In this document: positions 24,702 to 34,861 of the stretch, piece by piece
How positions within the stretch are numbered: the first letter of the stretch is position 1
Layout of the letters: each line of letters opens with the position of its first letter
Origin: Diphasiastrum complanatum
Taxonomy: Eukaryota > Streptophyta > Lycopodiopsida > Lycopodiales > Lycopodiaceae
Direction: 5' to 3'
Assembly (NCBI GenBank): GCA_029204225.1
Contig: CM055093.1
Coordinates: forward strand, 28,183,566-28,247,565
Length of the DNA: 64,000 nucleotides
Notes under the pieces: generated by a model
Told to the model about the DNA's origin: nothing
What the model saw: only the letters and a program-made list of their open reading frames with translations
The model's database searches: none
Position numbers and translations under genes: made by a program

Positions 24702-24713
24702 GTGGTATCAGAG
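24702..24713 (+). other. Primer-binding site, initiator tRNA-Met (gypsy II)
   Basis: TGGTATCAGAGC two bases after the LTR end, the standard initiator-tRNA-Met primer sequence. Confidence 0.9.
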
Positions 24714-25414
24714 CCGACTAGCCGGTCAGCTACGCAAGTCTCACAGGGATGGCCACGTTTTGGGATTTGTCAGGACAACCGTTGCGCAAGGTGCTGCCCA
24801 CAGTGTAAGCACGGGTGCGTCCACGGTCGGGGTGGTCGACAGAACGGGGGACTTGATGAGTCAAAGTGTTGCCCTCGAGGTGTAAGCACGGTCAGTTCTA
24901 GCGGTTCGGGCCTGGCGCTGTCTGCACGTAGGACGGATGAGGCAAAGTGCTGCCTAGGTAGGTGAAAGCACGGTCTGTACCTTGTGGGGTGCGGGGCGAC
25001 ATATTCGAACTGTACGGGTTAACCATTGATACAGAGATGCTGCTCAAATTCGGGTGTAAAGCACGGGTGGTTAGCTGCCGGTGCGGGATAGTTGCCGATC
25101 GTTTGGCTATAAGGGCTATCGACCAAAAAGTGGTGGGGCGTGACTGAGGCAATGTGCTGCTTAATGATGAAAGCACGGATGGTTGGATGGATGTTTCTCC
25201 GTGGGCTAATTCTGTGATAGATTTGTGTGGGCGCGGCTAGGCAAAGATCCTATGTCCGGTCTCAAGGGGAATGTGACTTGAGAGGGATCCTCTGTTTAGC
25301 TTTGGTTGGTATATTCGTTTGTGGTGTGCTTGCCTGGACCTGAATTATCCCTGACTACTTGTTTTGATCCAGGTGATCTGATCTAGTTGGGAGTTGTGAG
25401 AGGAGCTTACATTT
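24714..25414 (+). repeat. Leader of gypsy II with five short hairpin repeats
   Basis: No gag frame is present. Instead five related units occur at 24791..24812, 24866..24889, 24947..24971, 25037..25064 and 25154..25176. Most begin G/A-TGCTGCC or close variants and all end with (T/A)GxAAAGCACGG-like blocks, so GTGCT can pair with AGCAC in each. Spacing is 75 to 117 bp. Confidence 0.7.
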
Positions 25415-26140
25415 ATGAGTGGACGACACACAAATATGGAAAGGAACTTCCATGGGGCAACCCCCAAGATTGGTTCAAGATTGTTATTCTTATCAGGAAA
25501 GATCGCGGGGAGGAAGTCAGATTTCATGATCGACTCCGGAGCTTCACATAACTGTATCTTAAGGAGTGTAGTGGAACAATTCAGCTTGTCGACCAGGAAT
25601 GTTACATCTACTCTCAAGGTAGAAACAGCAAAGGGAGCACTAGATGCAGACAAAGCGACATTGAATATCCCGGTGCAGATTGGAAGATGGAAGGCAAAAC
25701 TTAGCTTTGTGATTTTAGAGATGGATGCCTTCGATGTGATTTTGGGCCTCCCTTGGTTAAATGAACACTGTATCGCAGTTTTGGGTAGGAGCTCAAACTT
25801 GGTCCTCTTGGATTATAAGGGACAAATCTGCGTGACAAAAGCCCTGCCCGGAGGAAATGCTAAGGATACCAATATTGAACAAAATCTGGTTGCAGCATTA
25901 GCGATGAAAAGAATGGCGAAAGGGAAAAGGTCAAAGTGCTTTCTTTGCATCTGCCGAGAAGAAAACTTGCCTAAAGAAGTGGCAGATCTGCTAGAAGAAT
26001 TTAGCGATGTGTTCCCGGAGGAACTCCCAGCTAAGCTACCTCCTCGAAGACCAGTGGACCATAAAATTGAGTTGGTACCAGGAACAGAGCCAACTTCACG
26101 AGCACCCTACAGAATGTCACAAGAGGAGTTGCGGAACTGA
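25415..26140 (+). pseudogene. Retropepsin region of gypsy II pol
   Basis: The 241-residue frame holds a retropepsin with the motif MIDSGASHNCI near residue 37 (catalytic Asp-Ser-Gly intact) and VILGLPWLNEH about 75 residues later. It ends with the RT-proximal linker FSDVFPEELPAKLPPRRPVDH. It runs out of frame near 26130, where one base is missing compared with the expected EELAELKRQL block. The element protease cleaves the polyprotein. Confidence 0.85.
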
Positions 26141-27300
26141 AACGACAACTTTGTGAATTGATAGACAAAGGTTTTATTAGACCTAGCACTTCACCTTTTG
26201 GAGCCCCAGTGTTGTTCGTGGAAAAGGCGGACAAAACTCTTCGAATGTGTGTGGATTATCGCATGCTTAACAAGAGTACCATCAAGAACAAGTACCCCAT
26301 GCCTAGAATTGATGACCTATTCGACCAACTCAAACATGCCAAATACTTTAGCCGAATAGATCTTAGATCTGGATATCATCAAATTCGAATAGCTAAAGGT
26401 GATGAGCACAAAACGGCGTTTCGAACGCGGTATGGGAGTCACGAGTTCCTGGTGATGCCATTCGGTCTAACAAACGCACCAGCCAAATTCGAACAATATA
26501 TTTCAAGACTACCTGGATGAATTTGTCATTGTGTACATCGATCACATATTAGTATTTAGCCGGAACCTTAGAGATCACATTAAACATATAAGGACAGTTC
26601 TCCAACGACTGAGGAGGAACTGCTTGTTCGCCAAAAGAGAGAAATGTGAGTTTGTGGTGGAGGAAGTTGACTTCCTTGGACATGTTATAGGCCACGGACG
26701 GATTTGAATGGATCCTAAGAAGATCAAGGCTATCTTGGATTGGCTAGCACCTAAAACTGTTCATGGCATCAAATCCTTTGTGGGCTTATGTAACTTTTAC
26801 AGGAGATTCATTAAGGCATTTAGCAAAATTGTGGCACCACTGTTGGAGCAGACCAAGACTCATCTGAAGATGACATGGACACCGGAATGTGAAGCAGCGT
26901 TCCAAGAACTAAAACGACGGATCATTCAAGAACCCATCATTGCCTTACCGGACTTTAGCAAACCTTTTGAAATACATACAGACGTGTCGAACTTTGCTAT
27001 TGGGGCCGTGCTGATGCAACACAGAAAACCTGTTGCATATTTTTCAAAGAAATTGAGTGACGTAGAGCGACGATGGCCAACTCATGAAAAAGAAATGGTC
27101 GCAGTAGTTCAAGCAGTGGAGCATTGGAGACATTATGTGGTAGGAAAACCCTTTAAGACGTTCACTGATAATGTATCACTCAAGTACTTCTCATCCTGGC
27201 AAAACTTTCTCTCAAAATTCAATATCGACATTTTACACACGGCGGGAAAGAACAATGTGGTGGCGGACGCACTAAGTAGACAGGAACACTTGATGGCAAC
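26141..27300 (+). pseudogene. Reverse transcriptase and RNase H of gypsy II (broken)
   Basis: 26158..26520 encodes the RT fingers and palm ([38 protein letters not shown]). After a frame shift near 26505 comes VYIDHILVFS at 26531..26560. The invariant Y-x-D-D is changed to Y-I-D-H (codons 26534..26545). A stop lies near 26706, just before the thumb. RNase H follows in 26708..27300 with THTDVSNFAIGAVL-like and FTDNVSLKYF blocks and ends ADALSR. Even if the frames were continuous, the lost catalytic Asp would inactivate RT. Confidence 0.9.
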
Positions 27301-28590
27301 AGTGACAACTCAGATGACTGGCCTACTCCAAGAAATCAGGGAGAATTATGGTGTAGATGCATTGGCGATCGAATTCCAGCTGGGAAAGCCTCATAAACAT
27401 TTCACTTGGAAAGATCAAATGGTTGTTTATAAACAACGCAGAGTATATGTCCCAGACAACATCAACCTGAGGAAGAAAGTCTTGCGAGAACATCATGACG
27501 TACTAGCCGCCGGGCATCCAGGGGTGAATCGCATGTATGAACTTCTCAAAAGAGGCTTCTATTGGCCAAGTATGTGGGCAGACGTTGAATTCTATGTGAA
27601 ACATGCCCGACATGTCAACAAGTGAAGGTGGAACCGCTAGCTCCAGCTGGACTACTCCAACCATTACCGGTACCAGCATACCCATGGGATTCAGTGAGCA
27701 TGGATTTTATTGTTCAACTATCATGGTGCCAAGGCTTCGACTCAATTTATGTGGTGGTTGACCGGTTTTCAAAGCAAGTTCATCTAGTACCAACTAAAAG
27801 TTCAGTGACAGCTGAAGAAGTGGCAAGGTTATTTTTCAACTGTGTTTTCAAATACCACGGCCTGCCTAGAATGATTATTTTTGACCGAGACACCAAGTTC
27901 GTCGGAAAGTTTTGGACTTGTCTATTTCGCCTCGTGGGAACTGGACTGAATTTCAGTACTGCATATCACCCTCAGACATATGGGCAAACGGAGCGAGTCA
28001 ATCGACAGATTGAACAATATTTACGAAATTATGTCGCTTGGGACCAATCCGATTGGGTCAACTACTTGGATATTCTCGAGTTTGCACATAACAACCAAGT
28101 GAATAGATCTACTGGAAGGGCACCCTTCGAGATAAGCAATGGTCGGCTACCGATTGTTCCAAGCTCTTTTCTTACAGGCGTGCAGGAAACACCAGTACCC
28201 ACTGTAGAGGAATTCATCAATGAGTGGCACACAAAGCTGACAGAGGTGAAGGCTTTTTTAGAGCAGTCACAAAGGAGTATGGCAGCTGACGTAAACCCAC
28301 ATCGACGAGAACTGGAATTTGAGGAAGGTGATCAAGTATGGCTGAACACAAAGAACATTGCGTTACCAAAAGGTTTTTCTCATAAGTTCACTCGACCTTA
28401 TGCGGGACCATATTATGTCACCAAGAAGATCAATCCAGTGGCTTACCGATTAGCGCTGCCATCCAGCTTGGATATACATAATGTGTTTCATATCTCATTA
28501 CTCAAACGGTACAAACCAGATGAGCAATTTGATCGGCAACACGAACTCCGTCACCCACCAACGACACTTGATGATACGAAGAGGCAGCTT
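27301..28590 (+). pseudogene. Integrase of gypsy II (broken)
   Basis: A HHCC zinc domain (HHDVLAAGHPG, then CETCPTCQQ in a shifted frame near 27597) is followed by the DDE core: WDSVSMDFIVQL, MIIFDRDTKF and QTERVNRQIEQYLR carry the three catalytic acids. The C-terminus has the GPY/F-like block RPYAGPYYV and HISLLKRYKPD. The second frame (27622..28647) is open over 300 residues and runs into the LTR at about 28592, so the usual chromodomain is absent. Integrase inserts element cDNA into the host genome. Confidence 0.9.
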
Positions 28591-28591
28591 G

Positions 28592-29371
28592 GTAGTCATG
28601 AGCTAGCTCTGGAGCTCGAGTCATGGCCTAGTCAGGAAGCAAGTTGATTCTGCCACCGGAACGGCTCCCGGGACCCATGTCCGGGAGCCAGAATGGTTCT
28701 GCCAGGCTTGCCAGGCTTAATCAGCAAAATAAAAACTAAGTCCCAAAAAGCGTGCTTTACCAGAAAGCACTATGTGTCAGAACAGAGGGGGTGCGCCGAA
28801 TCACAGCAGAACTATAGGGGGAGTCCGGCAGACAGAAACTTGGGCAGCTCAACCAGCGCCAGGAATCCAGTCGCCAGGTCTCAGCTCCCTCGCACGAGCC
28901 AGGCACAATGCCCAGCACGTGTTGGTGGCCCCGAGACCAGTCAGTCTATGTATGAATGTAACCTCTTCCAAATCTAATAAAGTTGATCCTTGGGGATGAT
29001 TACCATTTCGGTTTCGTCTCCGGGACTGGTCCAAGTGGAAGGACCCTTACTACAAGCTTTTTGCGTCGCTGGCGCCTAAGGGTCCCTGTCATCGACATGG
29101 GGCTTGCCGCTATGCCAATTGGTCAGTTTGGCGACCACTATGCCTTGGGTTTCATGTGTGGCTTGTCTTTGCCTTTGGTTACCTTTTGGGGACGGATTCT
29201 AAGTTGGCTTTCGGGTTGGTTGGGATTCCATTTTTCTTAAGTCTGAATGGTTAAGCTTGTTACGTTTCTGAGTTGGCTTTTACATAAGTGCATGATGGAT
29301 GAATGTTAGACTTAAGCGCGTGTTGGGAAAACCGCTCAAGTCCCAGCGCCCTTTGAGGCGCCGACGCAACA
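28592..29371 (+). repeat. 3' LTR of gypsy II, 5'-truncated
   Basis: A direct repeat of LTR sequence from about 23946 to 24699, ending CGACGCAACA. It begins abruptly inside LTR sequence at the end of the integrase frame, so about 310 bp of LTR plus the 3' untranslated region and chromodomain have been lost. The breakpoint carries an AGTCA that occurs twice in the intact LTR near 23932..23945. Confidence 0.8.
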
Positions 29372-29810
29372 GTATGAGACAGAAAGTCTCGCTGTAGTCG
29401 ACGTTGGGGATATGAGTGAATCCTCGTGCTACCAGTCTTGCCTTCCTTCGATCAATTGCTCCATTGGCATTGTATTTGATCTTGAAGATCCATTTGCAAT
29501 CAATGATATTGTAGCCAATAGGAGCTTCGACTAGTGACCACATCTGATTCTTGATCAAAGAAGAATATTCTCTATCCATAGCTTCTCTCCAAGGATCAGA
29601 GTCTGGTTGGCTGAGTGCCTATTCGACTGTCGTCGGTTCCTGTATCAAGAGACATGCAGACTCAGGAGCATACCTTGTGGGCTGTGTGCGCAGTCGGCTT
29701 GATCTTCTAGGAGGATTCGACTGATGAACCACTCTTGGGACTTGATGCTGGGTTGCAGCAATGTCTTCATCTGATTCGCTATCAAAAAGTGGATCAACAA
29801 TGGACATGCC
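29372..29810 (-). pseudogene. copia B RT N-terminal fragment
   Basis: 29619..29807 is the serine/arginine-rich linker before RT (RRSSRLRTQPTRYAPES). 29280..29579 begins the RVT_2 domain (MDREYSSLIKNQMWSLVEAP, then GFTHIPNVDYSETF). After that the frame enters gypsy II LTR. The catalytic VDD part is missing. Confidence 0.85.
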
Positions 29811-30229
29811 TGAGCCAGAAGCTCGGATAGTTGTGTCAATGGCAGGTTATGGAGGTTCTCCTAGAGCAATATCCTTGTCTTTGATGTCGACGAACTGATT
29901 CTCGATAAAGATTGTATCTCGGCTATACAAGATTTGTTGGGTATCAAGATCATACAGCTTGTATGTATTATCAGATGAAGTATATCCAATCAAGATGGTC
30001 TTGAGACCTTGGAAGTCCAATTTATTCCTCGTGTCTTTTGGGATCTACGCATAGGCAACACATCCAAACACTCTTAGATTCTTCACAGAAGGCTTAGAGC
30101 ATGTCCACACCTCGTGGGGTGTCTTGCCTGAGAGGGCCTTGGTTGAACATCTGTTTTGAACGTAAGCTGTAGTGGAAACAGCTTCGGCCCATAATTTTTT
30201 GGGCAGCGATGCATGCGCTAGCATTCATT

Positions 30230-31215
30230 TGGCTGATTCAACCAGGGTGTGGTTCTTCCTCTCGGCTAAGCCATTAGACTGAGGACTGTAAGGAGTGGTG
30301 AATTGCTGCTCAATGCCTTGGCTTTGGCAGTACTCCTTAAACTCGATAGAGATATATATCCACCATTGTCTGACCTTAGGGCCTTGATCGTCCTTCCAGT
30401 CTCCTTATTTGCACGCTCCTTGAAGATTCTGAAGCAGTTGAAGGTTTCTGATTTATTCTTTATAAAATACACCATAGTCCTTTTGGAAAATTCATCAATA
30501 AAAGTTATAAAATACTTTTTATCCTTCAGCGAAGGATTTTTCATCGGGCCACAAATGTCTAAATGTACAATGTCTAACAATCCTCTAGTTGTATGCCGAT
30601 GGCTTGATTTAAATGGTTTCCTAGTCTATTTACCAACTAGACAATCTTGACAGATAGGTAATTTGACTTTATCACGAGGATAGTCGAGATCAAGAACAAT
30701 AGATTGTCTAGACATTTGTTGTACATCAACATGATTCAAGTGACCAAGTCTATAATGCCAAAGTAGACTTTTATTTGCATGAATAGAAGTACTGAGCGTC
30801 TGATTAGAGGCAGAAAAGCAATGACTTAACTTATACAAATATCCATGTCTCTTTCTGAGTGCTAGGATTTTGCCTCTCCTGTCAACTACTTTGCACTGAT
30901 CACATTCGAATTCTACTCTATGTCCTAGATCTCTGATTCTACTTACAGAGAGTAGATTCGTAGATAAATTTGGTACATATAGGACTTTAGAAAGTAGCTT
31001 AGACTGATCATTTGCAAAACTTAATCTTATAGTACCTTCACCTTTAATAGCTTGTGTGCTATTGTCGCCAAGGTGTTCTTGGTACTGTAAGGTGTATAGG
31101 ACTCGAAATAGCCAATGAGGCTGGTCATGTGTTGAGTGGCTCCGGAATCCAAGAACCAAGAAGTGTCGCCGAATGCTCCTTGATGGATGGTCACAAAGAC
31201 ATCATGACCCACTTC
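30230..31215 (-). pseudogene. copia B protease, GAG-pre-integrase and integrase
   Basis: The copia-type active site LDSGATQHMTS lies at the 5' end next to the insertion point. The GAG-pre-integrase zinc region (HYRLGHLNHVDVQQMS) and the integrase catalytic blocks D (HLDICGP), D (RSDNGG) and E (SNGLAERKNHT) follow in order. Frame changes near 31160, 30600 and 30290 break it. All three acidic residues of the DDE triad are still encoded. Confidence 0.85.
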
Positions 31216-31220
31216 TTGAA

Positions 31221-31867
31221 TGTGAAAAAAGTGGATCTTGAATGAATCGAAACTCCCAAAATACTTGGCTAAGATCTTTGCACAACAAGCTACAAAAGCT
31301 AGAAATGGCAAAGCATCCTAATGCTACCTTTGATACACATGAACTTGACAAAGCATTCAAGAGACAAAAGAAACTAATAAAAGGTACTGATGGCAGCCAA
31401 AAACAACAGCATACCAGCCCTACAACAGCAGCCTACCACTTTTGGAAGCCTCTTAAGATCATACACAAAAGCTTGAAGACAATACACAAAGCAATGCTCT
31501 CAATGGAAGAAGAAACTGTGACAATGATCTATTGATCTCTCTCAACAATACAATAAATTTCTCCAACCTGTTCTCCACGAATTTCAGCCTAATATATGTG
31601 AGAGAGATGACTCTCTCTCCTCTCTCTAGAACTTAGGACCCAATTTTAGGGCACCAGTAGCCTAAAATAGCCAATTTTGGCCTATATGTCCAAATAACAT
31701 GATTTTGGTGTCATTTCGAAGGTTTGAGACTTCTTCAATATGAAATATATACTAAAATAAAAGTATCTAGGACTCTTTTACACTTGTGAAAGGTTAGATC
31801 CAGAACTATGTACAAAAATTGCCAATTTAGGCCTCAAACTAGCTAGGAAATGTTGACAATTTTCACA
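31221..31867 (-). repeat. 3' LTR of the non-autonomous element
   Basis: TGTGAAAAAAGTGG... to ...ATTTTCACA in plus orientation. A direct repeat of 36118..36772 and flanked outside by TTGAA. Confidence 0.93.
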
Positions 31868-31877
31868 CTCCCTCTTC
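31868..31877 (-). other. Polypurine tract of the non-autonomous element
   Basis: The minus strand reads GAAGAGGGAG immediately before the 3' LTR. It is the plus-strand DNA synthesis primer position expected for LTR elements. Confidence 0.8.
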
Positions 31878-32579
31878 AACTTGACTTGCTAGTTTTACAG
31901 CACTACTTTGCTCCAACCTAAGAATGATCTCCATCATGATAATAGATCTCTTCTCAAGTATTCTAATATGTACAATATGAAGTACAACATATTTGATATA
32001 GATAGTAGTGTCCATATAGGATGCTTCATTATCTCTTACATCAATTTTACATAGAATGGTGAACAAGATACATGTAAAAGAACATAGAATCATAATGAAA
32101 AGATTCTTTCATGTATCCATCTTTTAATTCTTTGTAAAACAGCAGCAAACAAAGTTGTAAATGAAAATAACCAACAAGTGTTTGCATGCCTCCTCCACAT
32201 TCCACTATGCCCATAGTGAATGCACCATGTATCTCCATGAATGAACCTCGATCACCACCTTGCCTTTGTAGATCTCTAATCCATGAAAGCCCTTGAGTGA
32301 ATGAATGCCAAAATGATGTGTTCTCTGCTCAATTTGAATGAGCAAAACCTGAACTTGAAATACTTGAAGTATCTCCACAAGATTTGCATACAACTTTTGA
32401 TCCTACATTGTGAACAATTTGCCAATTTGCCAACACTAGGATGCTAGCTCTTGAACTTTGCTCAAAAGTAAACATATTGACCACTTCAATATCTTTCAAG
32501 ATTTGAATGAATGCATGTACTTGATCATAAAAACTAGCAATGATAACTATTCCATCTCCAAGATCCAAAAGATGCAAAA

Positions 32580-33554
32580 TTATGGAACTAGTTTCATTGA
32601 ATTTTGGCCATTCCAACACATTGACATGACAATGTTCATACATGTGATTAAACAAGTAAGGTAGAGTAAAAGGACACTTCCTTGCTGCTCCAAGAACCTT
32701 ACGTGAACCTGTAAAAAGAGATCCAAAATGCTTTGCCCATGTGGCCCCCCTTTGATGCTTTTGACTAGCTTCCAATTGCTACTTGCCTCTTGGTGTTGAT
32801 GAAGCAATTCAAGATCAACATCTTGATCTTCCAATAAAACATCAAGGACTTTGCATTTATAAACATCTTCAGATCTGAACCTCTGAAGATGCTCCCTCTC
32901 AAACACATGATTAACATCCCACAAGATCTCATCATTGCTTGATTTCAACCTTTCACTATAGTTAGTGAAAACAATGTCACCATCATAAACCAAAAGATAG
33001 ATTTCTACAATTCTATCCAACATGAAGTAGAGTAGATGAAGTTGAGTATCAAACCTAATCAAACCATCCCATTTGAGTTCAAACCAAACCTCAATGAGCT
33101 CACCAATGAGATCTTCCTTGCCTTGAAGAAATTGCCACTTGAGTTGCTCCATGCAGTCTTCTTCATCCAACCTTTTGCCATCTTGATCATGCATGAACAC
33201 TCCACCACAATCATAGCATCCTTTGAGTCGATGAAGAGATTTAAGATCCATGCCTTGGATCTTCTCAAGAGTCACTCTTCCTTTGACCTTTCCTTCACAA
33301 GGCTCCCTCTTAATGATCACACCACAAAAGTTAGCAATTTCCCTCTTGATAGTTGCATCATAAGAAATGGAGGAATCTCGAACATTAGAAGCCATGAAAA
33401 GAACACATAGTACCTTCAACATAAGAATGATTGAAGTACTTTTTCTTGTCAAACCTGGACTTCTAATCAATGATATAGGTAATGATAATGAACCCTCATT
33501 ATCATTCAAAGTGCATCCTACTTTGAACACTTCACATTTAATATTCCTCACCAA
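32580..33554 (-). CDS. Unidentified 324-residue ORF inside the non-autonomous element
   Basis: A long open frame on the element's coding strand. I do not recognise its family. The middle is acidic with a Cys pair (CYDCGG) and repeated Trp/Leu, and the C-terminus runs into non-coding-looking sequence (KGGPHGQ). No RT, RNase H or integrase motif is present. It overlaps the preceding frame by 17 bases. Its length in an otherwise decayed neighbourhood is notable, but coding status is unproven and it may be an accidental open frame in recently inserted DNA. Confidence 0.35.
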   Translation of the reverse strand: MVRNIKCEVFKVGCTLNDNEGSLSLPISLIRSPGLTRKSTSIILMLKVLCVLFMASNVRDSSISYDATIKREIANFCGVIIKREPCEGKVKGRVTLEKIQGMDLKSLHRLKGCYDCGGVFMHDQDGKRLDEEDCMEQLKWQFLQGKEDLIGELIEVWFELKWDGLIRFDTQLHLLYFMLDRIVEIYLLVYDGDIVFTNYSERLKSSNDEILWDVNHVFEREHLQRFRSEDVYKCKVLDVLLEDQDVDLELLHQHQEASSNWKLVKSIKGGPHGQSILDLFLQVHVRFLEQQGSVLLLYLTCLITCMNIVMSMCWNGQNSMKLVP

Positions 33555-34254
33555 GTCTCATGATAGAACCTTTTGATCTACTTTCTTTATGAATACATGT
33601 GACACCACTTGTTGCACAAATGACTTTCTTGGACTCATCACATAAAGATGCAAAAGAACCTTTTTCTTCAAACATGCTCAAAGCACCATCTTTTTCCAAA
33701 TGAGTAAATAAGTCATTAGCAACAACCATTTCCAAAGACAAGTTTTCATCACCTTTATTGATGAAGTTAGCTCTCTTCTTACCTTTTCCATTTTTGCACT
33801 TGCCATGTAGTTCCATTAAAGAGCCACCAAGACTTGAAAATTTATGAGTAGAAGAGTTCAAACATGATACTAATTTAGCACCACATGACTCCGTTTGACT
33901 AGTAGGTAGCAGTAGTCCATCTTCAAGATCCAATGGATCCAAAACATTGATCATAGATTCACTAAATGTTGCCAAGTTAGCACAATAATAACTATCTCCA
34001 AGAAGCTCATTAGATCTCAACCTAGATCTAGCATAAGGAAGCTCTTTAGACTTTGCATAAGATATACCACTATCTATCCACCATGAATCCTTGTCACTTC
34101 CACTTGACATTAGACTTGAAGAACACATCATGAGAGAATCACAAGAATCTAGATCCTCATTAGAAGTACAAAAGTTGTTTTGCTTGCTACCTTCATTACT
34201 TTGCTTCTTATGACATTCATTTGCAAAATGACTTTTTATCCACAATAAAAGCAC
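33538..34254 (-). pseudogene. Frame after gag with a protease-like stub and unknown sequence
   Basis: 238 residues. Near residue 60 is SWWIDSGIS, matching the first catalytic block of copia proteases, but no protease body follows. The remainder is hydrophilic with no motif I recognise. The position where integrase and RT should start is therefore occupied by unrelated sequence. Either a large deletion was filled by foreign DNA or this is the normal content of a TR-GAG-type element. Confidence 0.5.
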
Positions 34255-34805
34255 TTGAACTTTGAATTATCTTTCTTTATAAAAGAAGTAGAGGAGGAGG
34301 AGGAAGAGTGATCATCATGATCCAAGTTACCAACTTTGGACCATTTCCCTTTGTCTTTACTTTTGCCTTTGCCTTTGCCTTTTGTGAAGAAATCCTCTTC
34401 ACCTCCACCTTGCAAGGATGCACCATCAAGCTTTGATTGCAACCTATGTTCTTCAGCCAATAAAATTTCTTGCAAGTCAACCACACTTGGCAAGACTCTT
34501 TGAATGGCAAAACTTTGCACAAGGTTAGCATGTTCATCTAGCAAACCATTCAGCATAACCTGGACTATTTCACCATCTTTTATGCTTTCATCAATGCATG
34601 CTAGATCATCACTTAAGGACTTAACCCTCAAGACAAATGCATGAGCACTTTCTCCCTCTCTTTGTCTACTAGAAAATATTTGCCTCCTTAGGGCCAATAC
34701 CCTAGATGTGGACTTTGATTCAAAGAGCTTCTTCAAGGCATTCCATGCCTCACTTGCACTTTGACCTTTACCAACTTCCTTGAGAAGTTCATTGGTAACA
34801 TTCAT
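34200..34805 (-). pseudogene. gag of the non-autonomous copia-type element
   Basis: A 189-residue frame beginning MNVTNELLKEVGKGQSASEA shows copia Gag (UBN2/retrotran_gag type) blocks: SKSTSRVLALRRQIF, VQVMLNGLLDEHANLVQ, LPSVVDLQEILLAEEH, then a Lys/Gly-rich tail and FKCFYCG. The knuckle continues in another frame (KSHFANECHKK, about 34205..34245), so one frame shift splits C-x2-C from H-x4-C. The same Gag is seen decayed in copia A. It may supply particle protein in trans within its family. The N-terminal part upstream of this Met, near 34806..34900, is only partly recognisable. Confidence 0.8.
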
Positions 34806-34861
34806 TTTAATGATATGAAGAGACCTTTTAGCCTTCTTATCAAACCTTTGTTGCTCTTGAA

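Larger units (their letters stand above)
23636..29371 (+). mobile_element. Ty3/gypsy chromovirus-like retrotransposon without gag (gypsy II)
   Basis: Order on the plus strand: LTR (23636..24699), tRNA-Met primer site (24702..24713), leader with hairpin repeats, protease, RT, RNase H, integrase, GPY/F-like tail, then a 5'-truncated LTR (28592..29371). The PR-RT-RH-IN order is Ty3/gypsy, and the integrase tail is that of chromoviruses, but a chromodomain is missing: the reading frame runs straight into LTR sequence. There is no gag between the primer site and protease. Frame shifts near 26130, 26505 and 27595 and a stop near 26706 make it non-coding as a whole. Its right edge cuts a copia RT at 29372. 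Confidence 0.9.
29372..31220 (-). mobile_element. Ty1/copia element, pol half (copia B), split from its gag by a later insertion
   Basis: Minus-strand order from 31220 down: protease (WFLDSGATQHMT, about 31159..31215), GAG-pre-integrase (LLWHYRLGHLNH in 30626..31159), integrase core (HLDICGP, LRSDNGGY, then LAERKNHTLVE; 30230..30580), the Ser/Arg-rich linker (29619..29807) and the RT start (29372..29579, WSLVEAP, CKWIFKIK, ARGFTHIPNVDYSETF). It stops at 29372, where the gypsy II LTR begins. The gag half lies at 36773..37500. The two halves are exactly rejoined when 31221..36772 and one TTGAA are removed. Frames have stops, so it is a pseudo-element. Confidence 0.88.

Noticed and set aside
24791-25176. 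CRISPR-like array
   Set aside because: Repeats are imperfect, irregularly spaced and in a plant retroelement leader.
24714-25414. gag or other coding region in the gypsy II leader
   Set aside because: Short frames only, no capsid or knuckle motif; explained better by repeated hairpins.
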